Shown here piece after piece: positions 45,180 through 54,622 of a stretch of DNA of 64,000 nucleotides. Position numbers and translations under genes: made by a program. The DNA lies in NCBI RefSeq assembly GCF_004216555.1, contig NZ_SGWQ01000003.1, positions 668,146 through 732,145 on the forward strand, written 5' to 3'. The stretch's first letter is position 1. The number at the start of each line of letters is the position of its first letter. The notes under the pieces were generated by a model. That model was not told where the DNA came from. It did not search any database and saw only the letters and a list, made by a program, of their open reading frames with translations. This DNA comes from Herbihabitans rhizosphaerae (GTDB lineage: Bacteria > Actinomycetota > Actinomycetes > Mycobacteriales > Pseudonocardiaceae).

Positions 45180-45206
45180 TGTGGATGAAACGGCGGTTGT
45201 GGATAA
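45180..45206. promoter_or_regulatory. DnaA-box-like pair upstream of purC
   Basis: TGTGGATGA (45180-45188, one mismatch) and TGTGGATAA (45198-45206, perfect DnaA box) lie in the same orientation, starts 18 bases apart, in the purC / SAM hydrolase divergent interval. The geometry resembles the pair at 23471-23496. Confidence 0.4.
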
Positions 45207-45254
45207 CCACGGGGGTGGCGCGCCGCGCTGGTGGCGGGGCGGCACACTGAGCGC

Positions 45255-46049
45255 GTGTGGTTCGACTGCATCAGCTTCACCACGGACTATGGCCTGGACG
45301 ACGGGTTCGTGGCGGCCTGCCACGGCGTGATGGCGAAGATCGCGCCGCACGTGCGGGTCCTCGACGTCACCCACACCGTCACGCCCGGCGACGTCCGCAA
45401 GGCCGCCACCACGCTCGCGCAGACGGTCGCCTACCTCCCGCCGGCGGTGCACCTCGCGGTCGTCGATCCCGGCGTCGGCACCGCCCGCCGGGCGATCGCC
45501 GTCGTGGTGGACGACGGGCTGCTGGTCGGCCCGGACAACGGCGTGCTGCTCCCCGCCGCCGAGACCCTGGGCGGCGTGCGCGAGGCCTACGAGCTGTCCA
45601 CCCCGGAGTACCGGCTGGCGACCGTGTCCTCGACCTTCCACGGCCGCGACATCTTCGCGCCGGCCGCCGCACACCTGGCCACCGGCGTCGCGCCGTCCAA
45701 GCTCGGACAGGCGCTCGACATCCGCGCGCTGAAACGGCTACCCAGCCTGGAAGTCGTTGTGGCCCAAGGCAAACTGGTGAGCGAGGTGGTGGCGACCGAC
45801 CGGTTCGGCAACGTCCAGCTCGCCGCGCGCCCGGCCGATCTCACCAAGGCCGGCTTCCACGACGGCGACCGGCTGGCCATCCGGGCCGGCACCATCGAGA
45901 AGATCGCCTACCTCGGCGACACGTTCGCCGACGTGCCGGACGGCGATCCGGTGGTGATCACCGACTCGGCCGGCCACGTGGCGATCGCGGTCAACGGCGG
46001 CTCGGCCACCAAGCTCCTCGGTGACCCGAAGAAGATCACGATCAGCTAG
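45255..46049 (+). CDS. S-adenosylmethionine hydrolase (DUF62, SAM hydroxide adenosyltransferase)
   Basis: A 264-residue member of the DUF62/fluorinase-chlorinase superfamily, which in most bacteria hydrolyses SAM to adenosine and methionine. [38 protein letters not shown] and [37 protein letters not shown] contain the adenosine and activating Asp/Arg/His positions; [11 protein letters not shown] is the C-terminal signature. GTG 45255 gives the family start. No halogenase-type context is present, so hydrolysis is the better guess. Ends in a family A repeat shared with the convergent MOSC gene. Confidence 0.88.
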   Translation: MWFDCISFTTDYGLDDGFVAACHGVMAKIAPHVRVLDVTHTVTPGDVRKAATTLAQTVAYLPPAVHLAVVDPGVGTARRAIAVVVDDGLLVGPDNGVLLPAAETLGGVREAYELSTPEYRLATVSSTFHGRDIFAPAAAHLATGVAPSKLGQALDIRALKRLPSLEVVVAQGKLVSEVVATDRFGNVQLAARPADLTKAGFHDGDRLAIRAGTIEKIAYLGDTFADVPDGDPVVITDSAGHVAIAVNGGSATKLLGDPKKITIS

Positions 46050-46056
46050 GCGCCAC

Positions 46057-46117
46057 GGGTTTGCCGTCATTGGAGACGCGCCGGCCCCGGGTTTGCCGGT
46101 CTTGAAGACCACCAAAC
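46057..46117. repeat. Dispersed intergenic hairpin repeat, family A (copy 2)
   Basis: Matches the block at 6101-6160 along its length. The hairpin, 46091-46117, has GTTTG and CAAAC arms around GGTCTTGAAGACC. Its last base is part of the MOSC gene's stop codon. It lies between convergent genes. Confidence 0.78.
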
Positions 46118-46944
46118 TAGTCCAGCCAGTCGTGCACGGTGATCTCGTCACCCACGGCGATCTCGCCGCCGCGCAGCACGGCCATCTTCACGCCGAAGGT
46201 GACCTTGTTCTTCAAGTCGGGGTCACGCCGGTAGCCGGCCAGCGTCCTGGTCGGCTCTGGGCCGTCCTTGAGGCCGGTCGCCTGATCCACGGTCGGCACC
46301 GCGCACCTGGCCGCGCGGGTGCTGTGTCCCAAGTGGACGGTGCCGGCCGAGAAGCCGCGCACCCGGTCCTCCAGGTGCGGCTCGGCCCAGCCGGAGACCA
46401 CGATGTTCGGCCGGAACCTGTTCATCGGCAACGGTTTCCCACCCGTCTCGGCCATCCGCGCGTTCAACCCGTCCAAGGACGACACCGAGGTGGTGAGGAC
46501 AGCGTGCGCGTCGGCGAAACCCACCTTGCCGGGGTGCACGCCCCAGCCGTCCCGGTCATGCTCGGGCGGCACGCGCACCAGCCGGTAGGGCGCGTCGAGC
46601 ACCGAGGAGAACCACTTGGCGATCACGTCACCCTGGTCGACCCCGGACCCGAACCACTTGTTGAAGATGCTCACGTCCCGCCGCGGACCGTCGGTCAGCA
46701 CGTCCAGCGACGCGTCGTCGGCGCCGAGCGCGGACAGCGCCAGCCGCGCGCCGCCGTCGTGCACCGCGACCCGGATCGCCGCCATCGCCGGCACGCCCCG
46801 CTGACTGACGAACGCGCCGTCGCCGTCCACGAGCATGAACGACCGGTCGTGCCGCAGGCCGGTCTCGGTGACCGTCGCGCGCTCGACCGGCACACCGGTG
46901 CAGCCCTTGATCGGGTAGTAGGTCAGCTCGACCACCTCAGCCAT
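46117..46944 (-). CDS. MOSC-domain protein
   Basis: A 275-residue MOSC protein: an N-terminal beta-barrel (VVELTYYPIKGCTGVPVERATVTETGLRHDRSFMLVDGDGAFVSQR) and a C-terminal MOSC domain (RFRPNIVVSGWAEP, ARCAVPTVDQATG with the conserved Cys). The family handles sulfur or N-hydroxylated substrates with molybdenum cofactor or related chemistry. ATG 46944. The partner oxidoreductase is not evident nearby. Downstream of the amino acid importer on the same strand by coincidence of orientation; 17 bases separate them, so co-transcription is possible. Confidence 0.88.
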   Translation of the reverse strand: MAEVVELTYYPIKGCTGVPVERATVTETGLRHDRSFMLVDGDGAFVSQRGVPAMAAIRVAVHDGGARLALSALGADDASLDVLTDGPRRDVSIFNKWFGSGVDQGDVIAKWFSSVLDAPYRLVRVPPEHDRDGWGVHPGKVGFADAHAVLTTSVSSLDGLNARMAETGGKPLPMNRFRPNIVVSGWAEPHLEDRVRGFSAGTVHLGHSTRAARCAVPTVDQATGLKDGPEPTRTLAGYRRDPDLKNKVTFGVKMAVLRGGEIAVGDEITVHDWLD

Positions 46945-46961
46945 GCCGCCAAGTTACCCGA

Positions 46962-47747
46962 TCAGCGCACTTGATCCAGAAACCGTTGCAGGCGAAGGGT
47001 TTCCGGCGAGTCGAAGATCTGCTCGGGGGTGCCGACCTCCAGCACGCGCCCGCGATCCATGAACGCGACCTGGTCGGCGACCCGCCGCGCGAAGCCCATC
47101 TCGTGGGTCACCACGATCATCGTCATGCCGCCTTCGGCCAGCTCGGCGATCAGTTCGAGCACGCCCTTGACCAGCTCGGGGTCCAGCGCGCTGGTCGCCT
47201 CGTCGAACAGCATCACCTCGGGCTCCATGGCCAGCGCGCGGGCGATCGCCACCCGCTGCCGCTGGCCGCCGGACAGCGCCGAGGGCCGGTACTGCGCCTT
47301 GTGGGCGAGGCCGACTTCACCCAATCGAGCGAGTGCGGTGTGGTGAGCGTCCACCTTCGACAATCCGCGCACGGTGCGCAGCGGCATCGTGATGTTGTCC
47401 AGGACCGTGCGGTGGCCGAACAGGTTGAAGTGCTGGAACACCATGCCGATCCGCTGCCGCACCCGGTCGGGGTTCGCGTGCAGGATGCTCTCGCCGTCCA
47501 GCAGCACCTCGCCGGATTCGGGCTCGGCCAACCGGTTCACGCACCGCAGCAGCGTCGACTTGCCGGAACCGGACGGGCCGATCACGCACGCCGTCTGTCC
47601 ACTCGGGACGGACAGGTCGGCGCCGCGGAGCACCTCCGTAGTGCCGTAGGACAGCCTCAGCTCACGCAGTTCAAGACCCTGCGACACGGACGGGTGAGTC
47701 GGCTCGCCGGTCGACGGTTGGCTCGTCGAAGTCGTCTCCAAGATCAT
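46962..47747 (-). CDS. Polar amino acid ABC transporter, ATP-binding protein
   Basis: A 261-residue ATPase of the GlnQ/HisP type. Walker [10 protein letters not shown], signature [15 protein letters not shown], Walker [16 protein letters not shown] and H-loop VVTHEM are intact. ATG 47747 has GAGGAG at six bases, preferred over GTG 47753. Its 5' end overlaps the permease gene by 77 bases. With the permease and the binding protein it forms a three-gene importer operon in the order binding protein, permease, ATPase. Confidence 0.95.
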   Translation of the reverse strand: MILETTSTSQPSTGEPTHPSVSQGLELRELRLSYGTTEVLRGADLSVPSGQTACVIGPSGSGKSTLLRCVNRLAEPESGEVLLDGESILHANPDRVRQRIGMVFQHFNLFGHRTVLDNITMPLRTVRGLSKVDAHHTALARLGEVGLAHKAQYRPSALSGGQRQRVAIARALAMEPEVMLFDEATSALDPELVKGVLELIAELAEGGMTMIVVTHEMGFARRVADQVAFMDRGRVLEVGTPEQIFDSPETLRLQRFLDQVR

Positions 47748-48459
47748 CGTCACCTCCTCGAACCTCGCGGCCGGTGCGCAACCGGCGATCGATGTGGTTC
47801 ACCAGATGGGTCAGCGGCACGGTGATCAGCAGGTACACCAGGCCGGCGGCGACCAGCGGCGACAGGTTGCCGGAGTTGGCCGCCGCGTCCTGGCCGATGC
47901 GGAACAGGTCGCGCTGGTCGACCAGCAGGCCGAGGAAGTACACCAGGCTGGATTCCTTCACCAGCGTGATGAACTGGTTCACCAGCGCCGGCAGCACTCG
48001 CCGGATCCCTTGTGGCACAACGACTTTGCGCATCGTGGCCAGGTGGCTCATGCCGAGCGCACGGCCCGCCTCGAACTGGCCGGCCTCCACGCTCTGGATG
48101 CCCGAGCGGAAGATCTCGCCGATGTAGGCGGACGCGATCAGGCTCAGCGCCAGGATCCCGAGCGGGTACGGATCGGTGCCGACCACCGGCCGCGCCACGA
48201 TCACCAGGCCCTGCCCGATCAGCAGGATCGTCACGATCGCGGGCAGGCCGCGGAAGATGTCCGTGTACACCCGGGCCGGCCAGCGCAGCCACCGCCGCCG
48301 GGACAGGCCCATCATCGCCAGCCCGAGCCCGAGCACGGTGCCGATCAGGGCCGAGGAGACGGCCAGGATCAGCGTGTTGGCGAGCCCGGTGCCGATCAGC
48401 TCGGGCAGGACGTCCCGAATGTGCTGCCAGTCGAAGAACGTGTCGCCGACGCCGTTCAC
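47671..48459 (-). CDS. Polar amino acid ABC transporter, permease
   Basis: A 262-residue permease of the HisMQ type with five or six helices. The conserved EAA loop is [44 protein letters not shown]. The last 35 residues ([24 protein letters not shown]) are acidic, beyond the usual end, and overlap the ATPase gene. GTG 48459 overlaps the binding-protein stop by four bases (GTGA). Only one permease is encoded, so it probably forms a homodimer. Confidence 0.93.
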   Translation of the reverse strand: MNGVGDTFFDWQHIRDVLPELIGTGLANTLILAVSSALIGTVLGLGLAMMGLSRRRWLRWPARVYTDIFRGLPAIVTILLIGQGLVIVARPVVGTDPYPLGILALSLIASAYIGEIFRSGIQSVEAGQFEAGRALGMSHLATMRKVVVPQGIRRVLPALVNQFITLVKESSLVYFLGLLVDQRDLFRIGQDAAANSGNLSPLVAAGLVYLLITVPLTHLVNHIDRRLRTGREVRGGDDDLGDDFDEPTVDRRADSPVRVAGS

Positions 48460-49262
48460 TTCGCCGTCTTCGGTTTGAACGAGTCGTCCAGCGGACTACC
48501 CGGCAGGTGCTGTTGGTGCAGCTTGGCGTACGTGCCGTCCTCGATCACCGACACCAGCCCGGTGTTCAGCTTGTCCCGCAGCGCGCCGTTGCCCTTGCGC
48601 ACCGCCCACGCGGCGGGCGACTCCCGGTCGGCACGCTGGACGACCACCTTCTGCGGGAAGTCCAGCGTGTTCTTGATGTACTTGTCCGCGATGTCCAGCG
48701 GCACGATCCACACGTCCAGGTTTCCGTTGCGCAACTGGGCGAACGCGGAGTTGTAGTCGGGGAAGCGGACGACGTTCGCGCCGGGGATCTTGCCGCTGGC
48801 GTACTCGTCCTGCACGGTCGCCTGGACCACGCCGACCCGCTTGCCGGCCAGCCCCTCGATGCCGGAGATCGAGGTGTCCGCCTTGCCCACGATCGAGGTG
48901 TAGCTGATCTCGTAGCCGTTGGTGAAGTCAACGGTCTGCCGGCGCTTGTCGGTGGCCGAGATCTGCGAGCTGCCGATGTCCACCTGGTTGTTGGCCACCT
49001 TGGACAGCAGCGTGGAGAACTCGACGCCGACGAACTCCAGCTTGATGCCCTGCCGGTCGGCCACGGCGCGCAGCAGCTCGTTGTCGAACCCGGTGAACCG
49101 CCCGTCCTTGAGGTAGACCACCGGGGGCGCGTCGGTCAGCGTGCCGACCTTGAGCACGTCGCCGGAGCCGCCGGCCGCGTCACCGCTGCCGCACGCGGCG
49201 AGCATGGCGGTGGCGGCACCCGCCAGCGCGAGCGCGAACGTACGACGCAATGACCTGTTCAT
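48456..49262 (-). CDS. Polar amino acid ABC transporter, substrate-binding lipoprotein
   Basis: A 268-residue lipoprotein: MNRSLRRTFALALAGAATAMLAAC ends in lipobox LAAC. The mature part is a family 3 binding protein: VLKVGTLTDAPPVVYLKDGRFTGFDNELLRAVADRQGIKLEFV, KVANNQVDIGSSQISATDKRRQTVDFT. Binds an amino acid at the cell surface; which one is not clear. ATG 49262. First gene of the importer operon; promoter expected in 49263-49408. Confidence 0.94.
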   Translation of the reverse strand: MNRSLRRTFALALAGAATAMLAACGSGDAAGGSGDVLKVGTLTDAPPVVYLKDGRFTGFDNELLRAVADRQGIKLEFVGVEFSTLLSKVANNQVDIGSSQISATDKRRQTVDFTNGYEISYTSIVGKADTSISGIEGLAGKRVGVVQATVQDEYASGKIPGANVVRFPDYNSAFAQLRNGNLDVWIVPLDIADKYIKNTLDFPQKVVVQRADRESPAAWAVRKGNGALRDKLNTGLVSVIEDGTYAKLHQQHLPGSPLDDSFKPKTAK

Positions 49263-49408
49263 GTTCCGAAACCTCTCGATGAGCACGCCACGACTGGACT
49301 GGACTGGACCACAGTCGTTCGGCGTGTACGCGATCGAGGCTACGAAAACATGGGCATGCTCGCTAATCGCCGACGATTCTCCCGAATCGTGAGACGGCTT
49401 GACGGATC

Positions 49409-49852
49409 TCAGGCACCACCCTCGAGCAGCCGCCGCAGGTGCTCGTAGCTGACCGGCGCCGACTTCCTGGCCTGCCGGCGAACCAGCGGCACCAGCGCGA
49501 CGCCGGGCCCGGTGCCCTGGAAGTCCAGCGAGAAGGTGATCCGCGAGCCCGCGCCGCCGTTCACCGGCTCGACGGTGATGGCGGCATCCGGCCTGATCGG
49601 CCCGTCGACGCCGCGAGCCCTCCAGGTCGTCGGCTCCTCGAACGAGGTGATCTCCTGGACGGTGGTGCGCTCCGCCCCGCCCATGCGCCGCGTGGTGGCG
49701 AACCGCGCACCGACGCCCGGCGATGCGCCGTCCTCCATGCGCACGCTCACCACGTCGTCCTGCCACTCCGCGAACAGCGTCGGATCGGCGACGAAGGCGA
49801 ACACCTCGCGCGGCGAGCGGGCGATCTCGATCGTGGTCACGATGGGTGCCAT
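49409..49852 (-). CDS. SRPBCC (START-like) family protein
   Basis: A 147-residue protein of the polyketide-cyclase/START-like fold: VTTIEIARSPREVFAFVADPTLFAEWQDDVVSVRMEDG at the N-terminus and SRITFSLDFQGTGPGVALVPLVRRQARKSAPVSYEHLRRLLEG at the end. Typical for SRPBCC proteins used as ligand-binding or stress-associated factors. ATG 49852. Divergent from the ECF41 sigma gene (72 bases), and ECF41 factors are often next to genes for small ligand-binding or oxidoreductase proteins, so it may be that sigma factor's target. Confidence 0.82.
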   Translation of the reverse strand: MAPIVTTIEIARSPREVFAFVADPTLFAEWQDDVVSVRMEDGASPGVGARFATTRRMGGAERTTVQEITSFEEPTTWRARGVDGPIRPDAAITVEPVNGGAGSRITFSLDFQGTGPGVALVPLVRRQARKSAPVSYEHLRRLLEGGA

Positions 49853-49924
49853 GACTGCTCCTCGTTACGTCTGCCGGTTGTGGTTCGTCATTGCTATGAC
49901 GGATTCGAGGGCGGGAAGGTAACC

Positions 49925-50752
49925 ATGGACGACCAGTGGTTGGCCCGGCGGTTCGAGGAGCACCGAGGGCACCTGCGCGCGGTGGCCTACCGGATGCTCG
50001 GGTCGACCGCCGAGGCCGAGGACGCCGTGCAGGAGGCGTGGCTGCGGCTGAGCCGCGCCGGGGCCGCCGACGTGCGCAGTCTGGGCGCGTGGCTCACCAC
50101 GGTGATCGGCCGCGTGTGCCTGGACATGTTGCGCACCAAGCGATCCCGGCGCGAGGAGCCGCTCGGCGAGCACGACCCCGAGGACCGCGCCGACCCGGAG
50201 CGGGAGGCCGTGCTGGCCGACTCGGTGGGCATCGCGCTGCTCATCGTGCTGGACACGCTCACCCCGGCCGAGCGCCTGGCGTTCGTGCTGCACGACACGT
50301 TCGGGGTGCCGTTCGAGCAGATCGCCACGATCGTGGACCGTTCGCCGAACGCGGCGAAGATGCTGGCCAGCCGGGCGCGCCGGCGGGTGCGGGAGGCCGC
50401 CGAGATCCCCCTCACCGATTCGGGTCGCCGGCGGGCACTCGTCGAGGCATTCCTGGCAGCCACGAGGGACGGCGAGTTCGAAGCGCTGCTCGCGGTGCTC
50501 GCCCCAGACGCCGTGGTGCGGGCCGACTCGCTGGTGATTCGTGGCGCCGAGGCGGTCGCGCGGCAGGCGCTCACCTTCATGACGCGCGCCAGCGCCGCGC
50601 GGACCGCGATGGTGGACGGCGCGCCGGGGATCGTGGTCGAGCCGCAGGGCACGCCGGTGATCGCGCTGCTGTTCACGATCGCCGGCGACAAGATCGCGCA
50701 CATCGACGTGTGCGCCGACCCTGATCGCCTGCGCACACTGGAGATCGCCTAG
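49925..50752 (+). CDS. ECF41-type sigma factor with SnoaL-like C-terminal domain (SigJ-like)
   Basis: A 275-residue sigma factor. Region 2: RRFEEHRGHLRAVAYRMLGSTAEAEDAVQEAWLRLSRA; region 4: LDTLTPAERLAFVLHDTFGVPFEQIATIVDRSPNAAKMLASRARRRVR. The C-terminal about 100 residues form a SnoaL/NTF2-like domain (LVEAFLAATRDGEFEALLAVLAPDAVVRADS), ending DPDRLRTLEIA near the NPDKL-type motif that in known ECF41 proteins controls activity in place of a separate anti-sigma. ATG 49925 with GGAAGG upstream. No dedicated anti-sigma gene is adjacent, as expected. Confidence 0.9.
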   Translation: MDDQWLARRFEEHRGHLRAVAYRMLGSTAEAEDAVQEAWLRLSRAGAADVRSLGAWLTTVIGRVCLDMLRTKRSRREEPLGEHDPEDRADPEREAVLADSVGIALLIVLDTLTPAERLAFVLHDTFGVPFEQIATIVDRSPNAAKMLASRARRRVREAAEIPLTDSGRRRALVEAFLAATRDGEFEALLAVLAPDAVVRADSLVIRGAEAVARQALTFMTRASAARTAMVDGAPGIVVEPQGTPVIALLFTIAGDKIAHIDVCADPDRLRTLEIA

Positions 50753-50830
50753 CCCGTGAGAGTGACCTCGCCGGCGCACAGTGCCTTTCGTGCACCACCT
50801 TCACGTTTTCGACGTCCCGCCGCACCCCTC

Positions 50831-50912
50831 TGACCTGCGCCTTTGTCCGGCCCGTGGGACTTTAGCGGGCTAAAGTACGCATGGGGTAGCGGCGCGGTTT
50901 GTCAAGCTTCGG
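50831..50912. repeat. Convergent-interval repeat, family C (copy 1)
   Basis: Core palindrome ACTTTAGCGGGCTAAAGT (50859-50876): 8-base arms around GG, followed by ACGC. Flanks TGACCTGC..CTTT before and GTTTGTCAAG after also recur at 59301-59375. Lies between the convergent sigma factor and purB. Confidence 0.8.
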
Positions 50913-50916
50913 TGGC

Positions 50917-52362
50917 TCAGAGGATGGGGGCGGGTGTGTACTTGGCGGCGTCGGGAAACCGGGCGGCGATGTCCTCGACCCGCTTGACCACGGCCGCGAC
51001 CTGCGCGCCGGCTACCCCGGTGAAGGTCAACCGATCGGCCAGCAGACCGTCCAAAGTGGACTTGCCCAGTGGCAGCCGGTCGTCGGCGGCGAGCCGGTCG
51101 AACAGGTCGTTGCGCTCGATGCCCTGCTCACGCATGGCCAGCGCGACCGCGACCGCGTGCTCCTTGATCACCTCGTGCGCCGTCTCCCGCCCGACGCCGG
51201 CGCGCACGGCGGCCATCAGGATCTTCGTGGTGGCCAGGAACGGCAGGTACCGGTCCAGTTCGCGAGCCACGACCGCCGGGTACGCGCCGAACTCGTCCAG
51301 CACGGTCAGCAGCGTCTCCAGCAGGCCGTCCAGCGCGAAGAACGCGTCCGGCAGGGCGACCCGGCGCACCACCGAGCAGGACACGTCGCCCTCGTTCCAC
51401 TGGTCGCCGGCCAGCTCGCCGGTCATCGAGGCGTATCCGCGCAGGATCACCGCGAGCCCGTTCACCCGCTCGCAGGAGCGCGTGTTCATCTTGTGCGGCA
51501 TCGCGCTGGAGCCGACCTGGCCGGGCTTGAAACCCTCGGTCACCAGCTCGTGGCCGGCCATCAGCCTGATCGTCTTGGCCAGGCTGGACGGCGCGGCGGC
51601 GATCTGCACCAGTGCGGACACCACGTCGAAGTCCAGCGACCGCGGGTACACCTGGCCGACGCTGGTCAGCACGGTGGAGAACCCGAGGTGGCCGGCCACC
51701 TTCCGCTCCAGCGAGTCCGAAGTGGACGGATCGCCGCCGAGCAGGTCCAGCATGTCCTGCCCGGTGCCGACCGGCCCCTTGATCCCGCGCAGCGGGTACC
51801 GCTCGATCAGCTCGTCCAGCCGCCGGAACGCGACCAGCAGCTCGTCGGCGGCCGTGGCGAACCGCTTGCCGAGCGTGGTGGCCTGCGCGGCGACGTTGTG
51901 CGAGCGCCCGGTGATCACCAGGTCGGCGTGCTGCGCGGCGAGGTTCGCCAGGCGCGCCAGCACGGCCACCACGCGCTCGCGGATCAGCTCCAGCGAGCCA
52001 CGCACCTGGAGCTGCTCGACGTTCTCGGTGAGGTCGCGGGAGGTCATGCCCTTGTGCACGTGCTCGTGGCCGGCCAGCGCGTTGAACTCCTCGATGCGCG
52101 CCTTCACGTCGTGCCGGGTTACCCGCTCGCGCGCCGCGATCCCTTGCAGGTCAACGGTTTCCACCACGCGCTCGTAGTCGGCGAGCACCGCGTCGGCGTC
52201 ACCGACGGGCACGCCCAGCTCGGTCTGCGCACGCAGCACGGCCAGCCACAGCCGCCGCTCGGCGATCACCTTGTGCTCTGGCGACCACACGGTCACCAGA
52301 TCGGCGGACGCGTACCGCCCGGCGAGCACGTTCGGAATGGAGGGCTTCTCAGAACCGGTCAC
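50917..52362 (-). CDS. purB: Adenylosuccinate lyase
   Basis: A 481-residue lyase acting twice in purine synthesis, on SAICAR and on adenylosuccinate. Family signature GSSAMPHKMN near residue 300 carries the catalytic serine loop; TSRDLTENVEQLQ and ITGRSHNVAAQATTLGKRF hold the other conserved segments. GTG 52362 gives TGSEKPSIPNVLAGRYAS, the usual start of actinobacterial PurB; the in-frame ORF upstream has no support. A family C repeat follows the stop. Confidence 0.96.
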   Translation of the reverse strand: MTGSEKPSIPNVLAGRYASADLVTVWSPEHKVIAERRLWLAVLRAQTELGVPVGDADAVLADYERVVETVDLQGIAARERVTRHDVKARIEEFNALAGHEHVHKGMTSRDLTENVEQLQVRGSLELIRERVVAVLARLANLAAQHADLVITGRSHNVAAQATTLGKRFATAADELLVAFRRLDELIERYPLRGIKGPVGTGQDMLDLLGGDPSTSDSLERKVAGHLGFSTVLTSVGQVYPRSLDFDVVSALVQIAAAPSSLAKTIRLMAGHELVTEGFKPGQVGSSAMPHKMNTRSCERVNGLAVILRGYASMTGELAGDQWNEGDVSCSVVRRVALPDAFFALDGLLETLLTVLDEFGAYPAVVARELDRYLPFLATTKILMAAVRAGVGRETAHEVIKEHAVAVALAMREQGIERNDLFDRLAADDRLPLGKSTLDGLLADRLTFTGVAGAQVAAVVKRVEDIAARFPDAAKYTPAPIL

Positions 52363-52420
52363 GTTTGCCCAGCTTAGAGGTTGCGCGGATGCAGGCATTT
52401 GCCCAGTCCGCGTGACCTCT

Positions 52421-53176
52421 TCAGGGGTGTACCTGCGGGTCGGTCGCGAGGGCGATGAGTTGGTCGTCGGTGAGGGCGAACGTCGGCCGGTCCGGCACGC
52501 CGTCGGTGCTCCTCAGGCGGTCGGTCCACACCGACACCATCGTGCCGTCGGTGCGGTAGTGCACCGCGAACCTCGTGAGGTACCTGATCGTGTGCTCCGG
52601 CCGGTAGTCGATCTCCAGGATGACGACCGTCGAACCGTCCGGCCGGGGTGTCATCCGGACGCACGTGACGTTCTCGCCGACTCTGTTCGAGGCGCATGCC
52701 GTATCCGGGTTGTCGATCGCCGGATCGACTGTGGTGGTGCTCATTTCGACCAGCGCCTTGCCGACCGAGTCATAGCCGACAATTCGTACCACGAACGTGT
52801 TCCAGCGAACCGTCTCCGAGGTGGTCGCGGGATTGACCCACACCTGCGGCAGGCTGAGCTGTGGAAGTCGTTCCGGTACCGCAACGCGGTGAACAACTCG
52901 GCACGCAGGTCGCCGTGCAGGTGCATCTCGGCCGGATCGGCTCCGGTGTCCAACGGCTCCGGCACCGCGTCGTTCGACTTTCCTTGCGGCGCCACGGTTT
53001 CCTGCGGCGCACGCCACCTTGTGCCACGCGCCGTACAGCTTGACCAGCGCGGTCTGGGTGAGATCGTCGGCCAGATGCCAGTCACCGCAGAGCAGGTACG
53101 CGGCACGCCGTAGCGGCCGCGCCTGCTCCGCGGCGAACTCCCTGAACCGGTCCTCGTCGGCCTGCCGCATCGGCAC
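52421..53176 (-). pseudogene. Collapsed SigE-type sigma / membrane-partner module
   Basis: One open frame joins pieces of two genes. Residues 3-53 (RQADEDRFREFAAEQARPLRRAAYLLCGDWHLADDLTQTALVKLYGAWHKV) are sigma region 2. The remainder of the sigma factor is scattered over other frames: RRKPWRRKE in one, PLDTGADPAEMHLHGDLRAELFTALR in another, matching the linker and the start of region 4; region 4 itself is gone. From about 52855 the first frame resumes as the extracellular part of a membrane partner (TSETVRWNTFVVRIVGY ... GVPDRPTFALTDDQLIALATDPQ), without its N-terminus and membrane helix. Region 4 to the helix was therefore deleted and the remaining sigma part frameshifted. Nonfunctional as a sigma factor. 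Confidence 0.75.
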
Positions 53177-53230
53177 CGCCTTCGCACTGCCGATACCTAC
53201 GGTGCCCGCGCGAAAAGGGTTGCACGACGG

Positions 53231-54022
53231 TCACATGGTGAGCATGGGATCGGTCGCGACGGCGATCGCCTGCCCTTCGGTGAGCGGTGGGGTTCCGTGC
53301 TGCTTGACGTACCCGCACACGCGCACCTGGACGCCGTCGTTGCGGTAGTGCGTCACGAACATCATCCCGCCCTCGCGCTCGACGGTCACGAAGCTGCCGT
53401 CCGGCCGGGCGATCCGCGTGCACGTCGACCGGTCCATGCCGCAGTCGAGACCCTGCGCCGGATCACCCGGTCCGTTGAGCAGGACCTGCAGGCCGTGCTC
53501 GTACCGCCGGCCGTCCACCGTGAGATCGACGAACCCGATCAGGTGCCGCTGGCCGTCGATCACCTGGCCGTAGGGCACCCGGTTGGTGCCGAACGAAGTG
53601 GCCGACACCTGGGTGGCACCCGGCACGATCGTGCCCAGCCTGGTCCCGAAGTACGCCCTGGTCCGCTCACTGATCGCACGCAACTGCTCGGCGGTGTAAT
53701 GCTTGGGTCGAACACCGGCCGGTGGCCAGTCCTTGATCGGCTCGCGGCGCGGCCCGTCACCGCCGCCGATCGGGCGGAGGCCTGGCGGCGTCGGCGACGA
53801 ACTGCCGACGTCGATCGAGCCGCCACCGGCCGGCGTGCCGGAACCGGTGACCATGACCGCGCCAGCGGCGATCGCCACCACGCCGACACCTGCGCCCACC
53901 AACGCGCGCCGGCGCGTGGTTTCCTTGTGTGCCTTGGTGATCAGGCGATCCGCGTCGAACGGCAGTGCCGGCTCGTAGTCTCCGACGGCATCGAACGCGT
54001 TCCTCATCCGTTGCTCGATCAT
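53231..54022 (-). CDS. Single-pass membrane partner of SigE-type sigma factor (module 2)
   Basis: A 263-residue protein starting at ATG 54022, which overlaps the sigma stop (ATGA). Cytoplasmic N-terminus (IEQRMRNAFDAVGDYEPALPFDADRLITKAHKETTRRRA), one membrane helix (LVGAGVGVVAIAAGAVMVTGSG), a Pro-rich linker and an outer domain with a Cys pair (GLDCGMDRSTCTRI) ending LTEGQAIAVATDPMLTM. It shares the FDADRLITKAxKxTxRRRA segment and the end with the proteins at 54623 and 52421. Probably an anti-sigma or sensor; no zinc-anti-sigma motif. Confidence 0.75.
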   Translation of the reverse strand: MIEQRMRNAFDAVGDYEPALPFDADRLITKAHKETTRRRALVGAGVGVVAIAAGAVMVTGSGTPAGGGSIDVGSSSPTPPGLRPIGGGDGPRREPIKDWPPAGVRPKHYTAEQLRAISERTRAYFGTRLGTIVPGATQVSATSFGTNRVPYGQVIDGQRHLIGFVDLTVDGRRYEHGLQVLLNGPGDPAQGLDCGMDRSTCTRIARPDGSFVTVEREGGMMFVTHYRNDGVQVRVCGYVKQHGTPPLTEGQAIAVATDPMLTM

Positions 54023-54564
54023 CTGCTCATCCCTTCGGGTTCGGCGGGCCACATCACGTCGTCGCCAGCGAGGTGCTGGCGCATGGCGGCGAGCCCGCGC
54101 GCGGTCTGACTCTTGACGGTTCCCTCGGAGCAGCGCATCGCCTCGGCAGTCTCGGCGACCGACAGCTCCTCGAGGTAGCGCAGCACCAACACGGCGCGCT
54201 GACGCGGCGGCACCTCCCGAAGCGCCCGGTACACCCGCTGGTGCTCGGCACGGCGACCGGCCAGCGCGTCCGGGTCGGGCCCGGGGTCGGCCGTGTCCGG
54301 CACGTCGCGCTCGGACCGCTCGCGTCGCCGCCACGGTCTTCGCCTCTCGTCCAGCCAGGTGCGCAACAGCACGGTGCGCGCGTAGCTGCCGAGGTGCTCC
54401 CGCTCGTCGATCCTGGACCACGACCGGTAGACCTTGATCAGCGTGCGCTGCATCAGGTCGTCGGCCAGGTGCCAGTCGCCGCAGAGCAGGAAAGCGTTGC
54501 GGCGCAACGGGATCGCCTGCGAGCTGGCGAAATCGCGAAACGCGGCGTCGTCGGCACTGCCCAT
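54019..54564 (-). CDS. SigE-family ECF sigma factor (module 2)
   Basis: A 181-residue sigma factor. Region 2 RRNAFLLCGDWHLADDLMQRTLIKVYRSWSRI; region 4 VPPRQRAVLVLRYLEELSVAETAEAMRCSEGTVKSQTARGLAAMRQ. ATG 54564; four-base overlap with the membrane partner. By eye it is nearest to the factor at 55423-55971 (shared LRCAY-type CGDWHLAxDLMQ and RTWxDERRRPWRR segments), indicating tandem duplication. Confidence 0.9.
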   Translation of the reverse strand: MGSADDAAFRDFASSQAIPLRRNAFLLCGDWHLADDLMQRTLIKVYRSWSRIDEREHLGSYARTVLLRTWLDERRRPWRRRERSERDVPDTADPGPDPDALAGRRAEHQRVYRALREVPPRQRAVLVLRYLEELSVAETAEAMRCSEGTVKSQTARGLAAMRQHLAGDDVMWPAEPEGMSR

Positions 54565-54622
54565 GGTTTTCTCCCTTCCACAGACTGCCCACGACGCCGC
54601 GTCCCTGGCGGTTGCACCACCG

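Noticed and set aside
45255-46049. Fluorinase or chlorinase
   Set aside because: Same superfamily, but no halometabolite genes are nearby and the typical bacterial DUF62 role is SAM hydrolysis.
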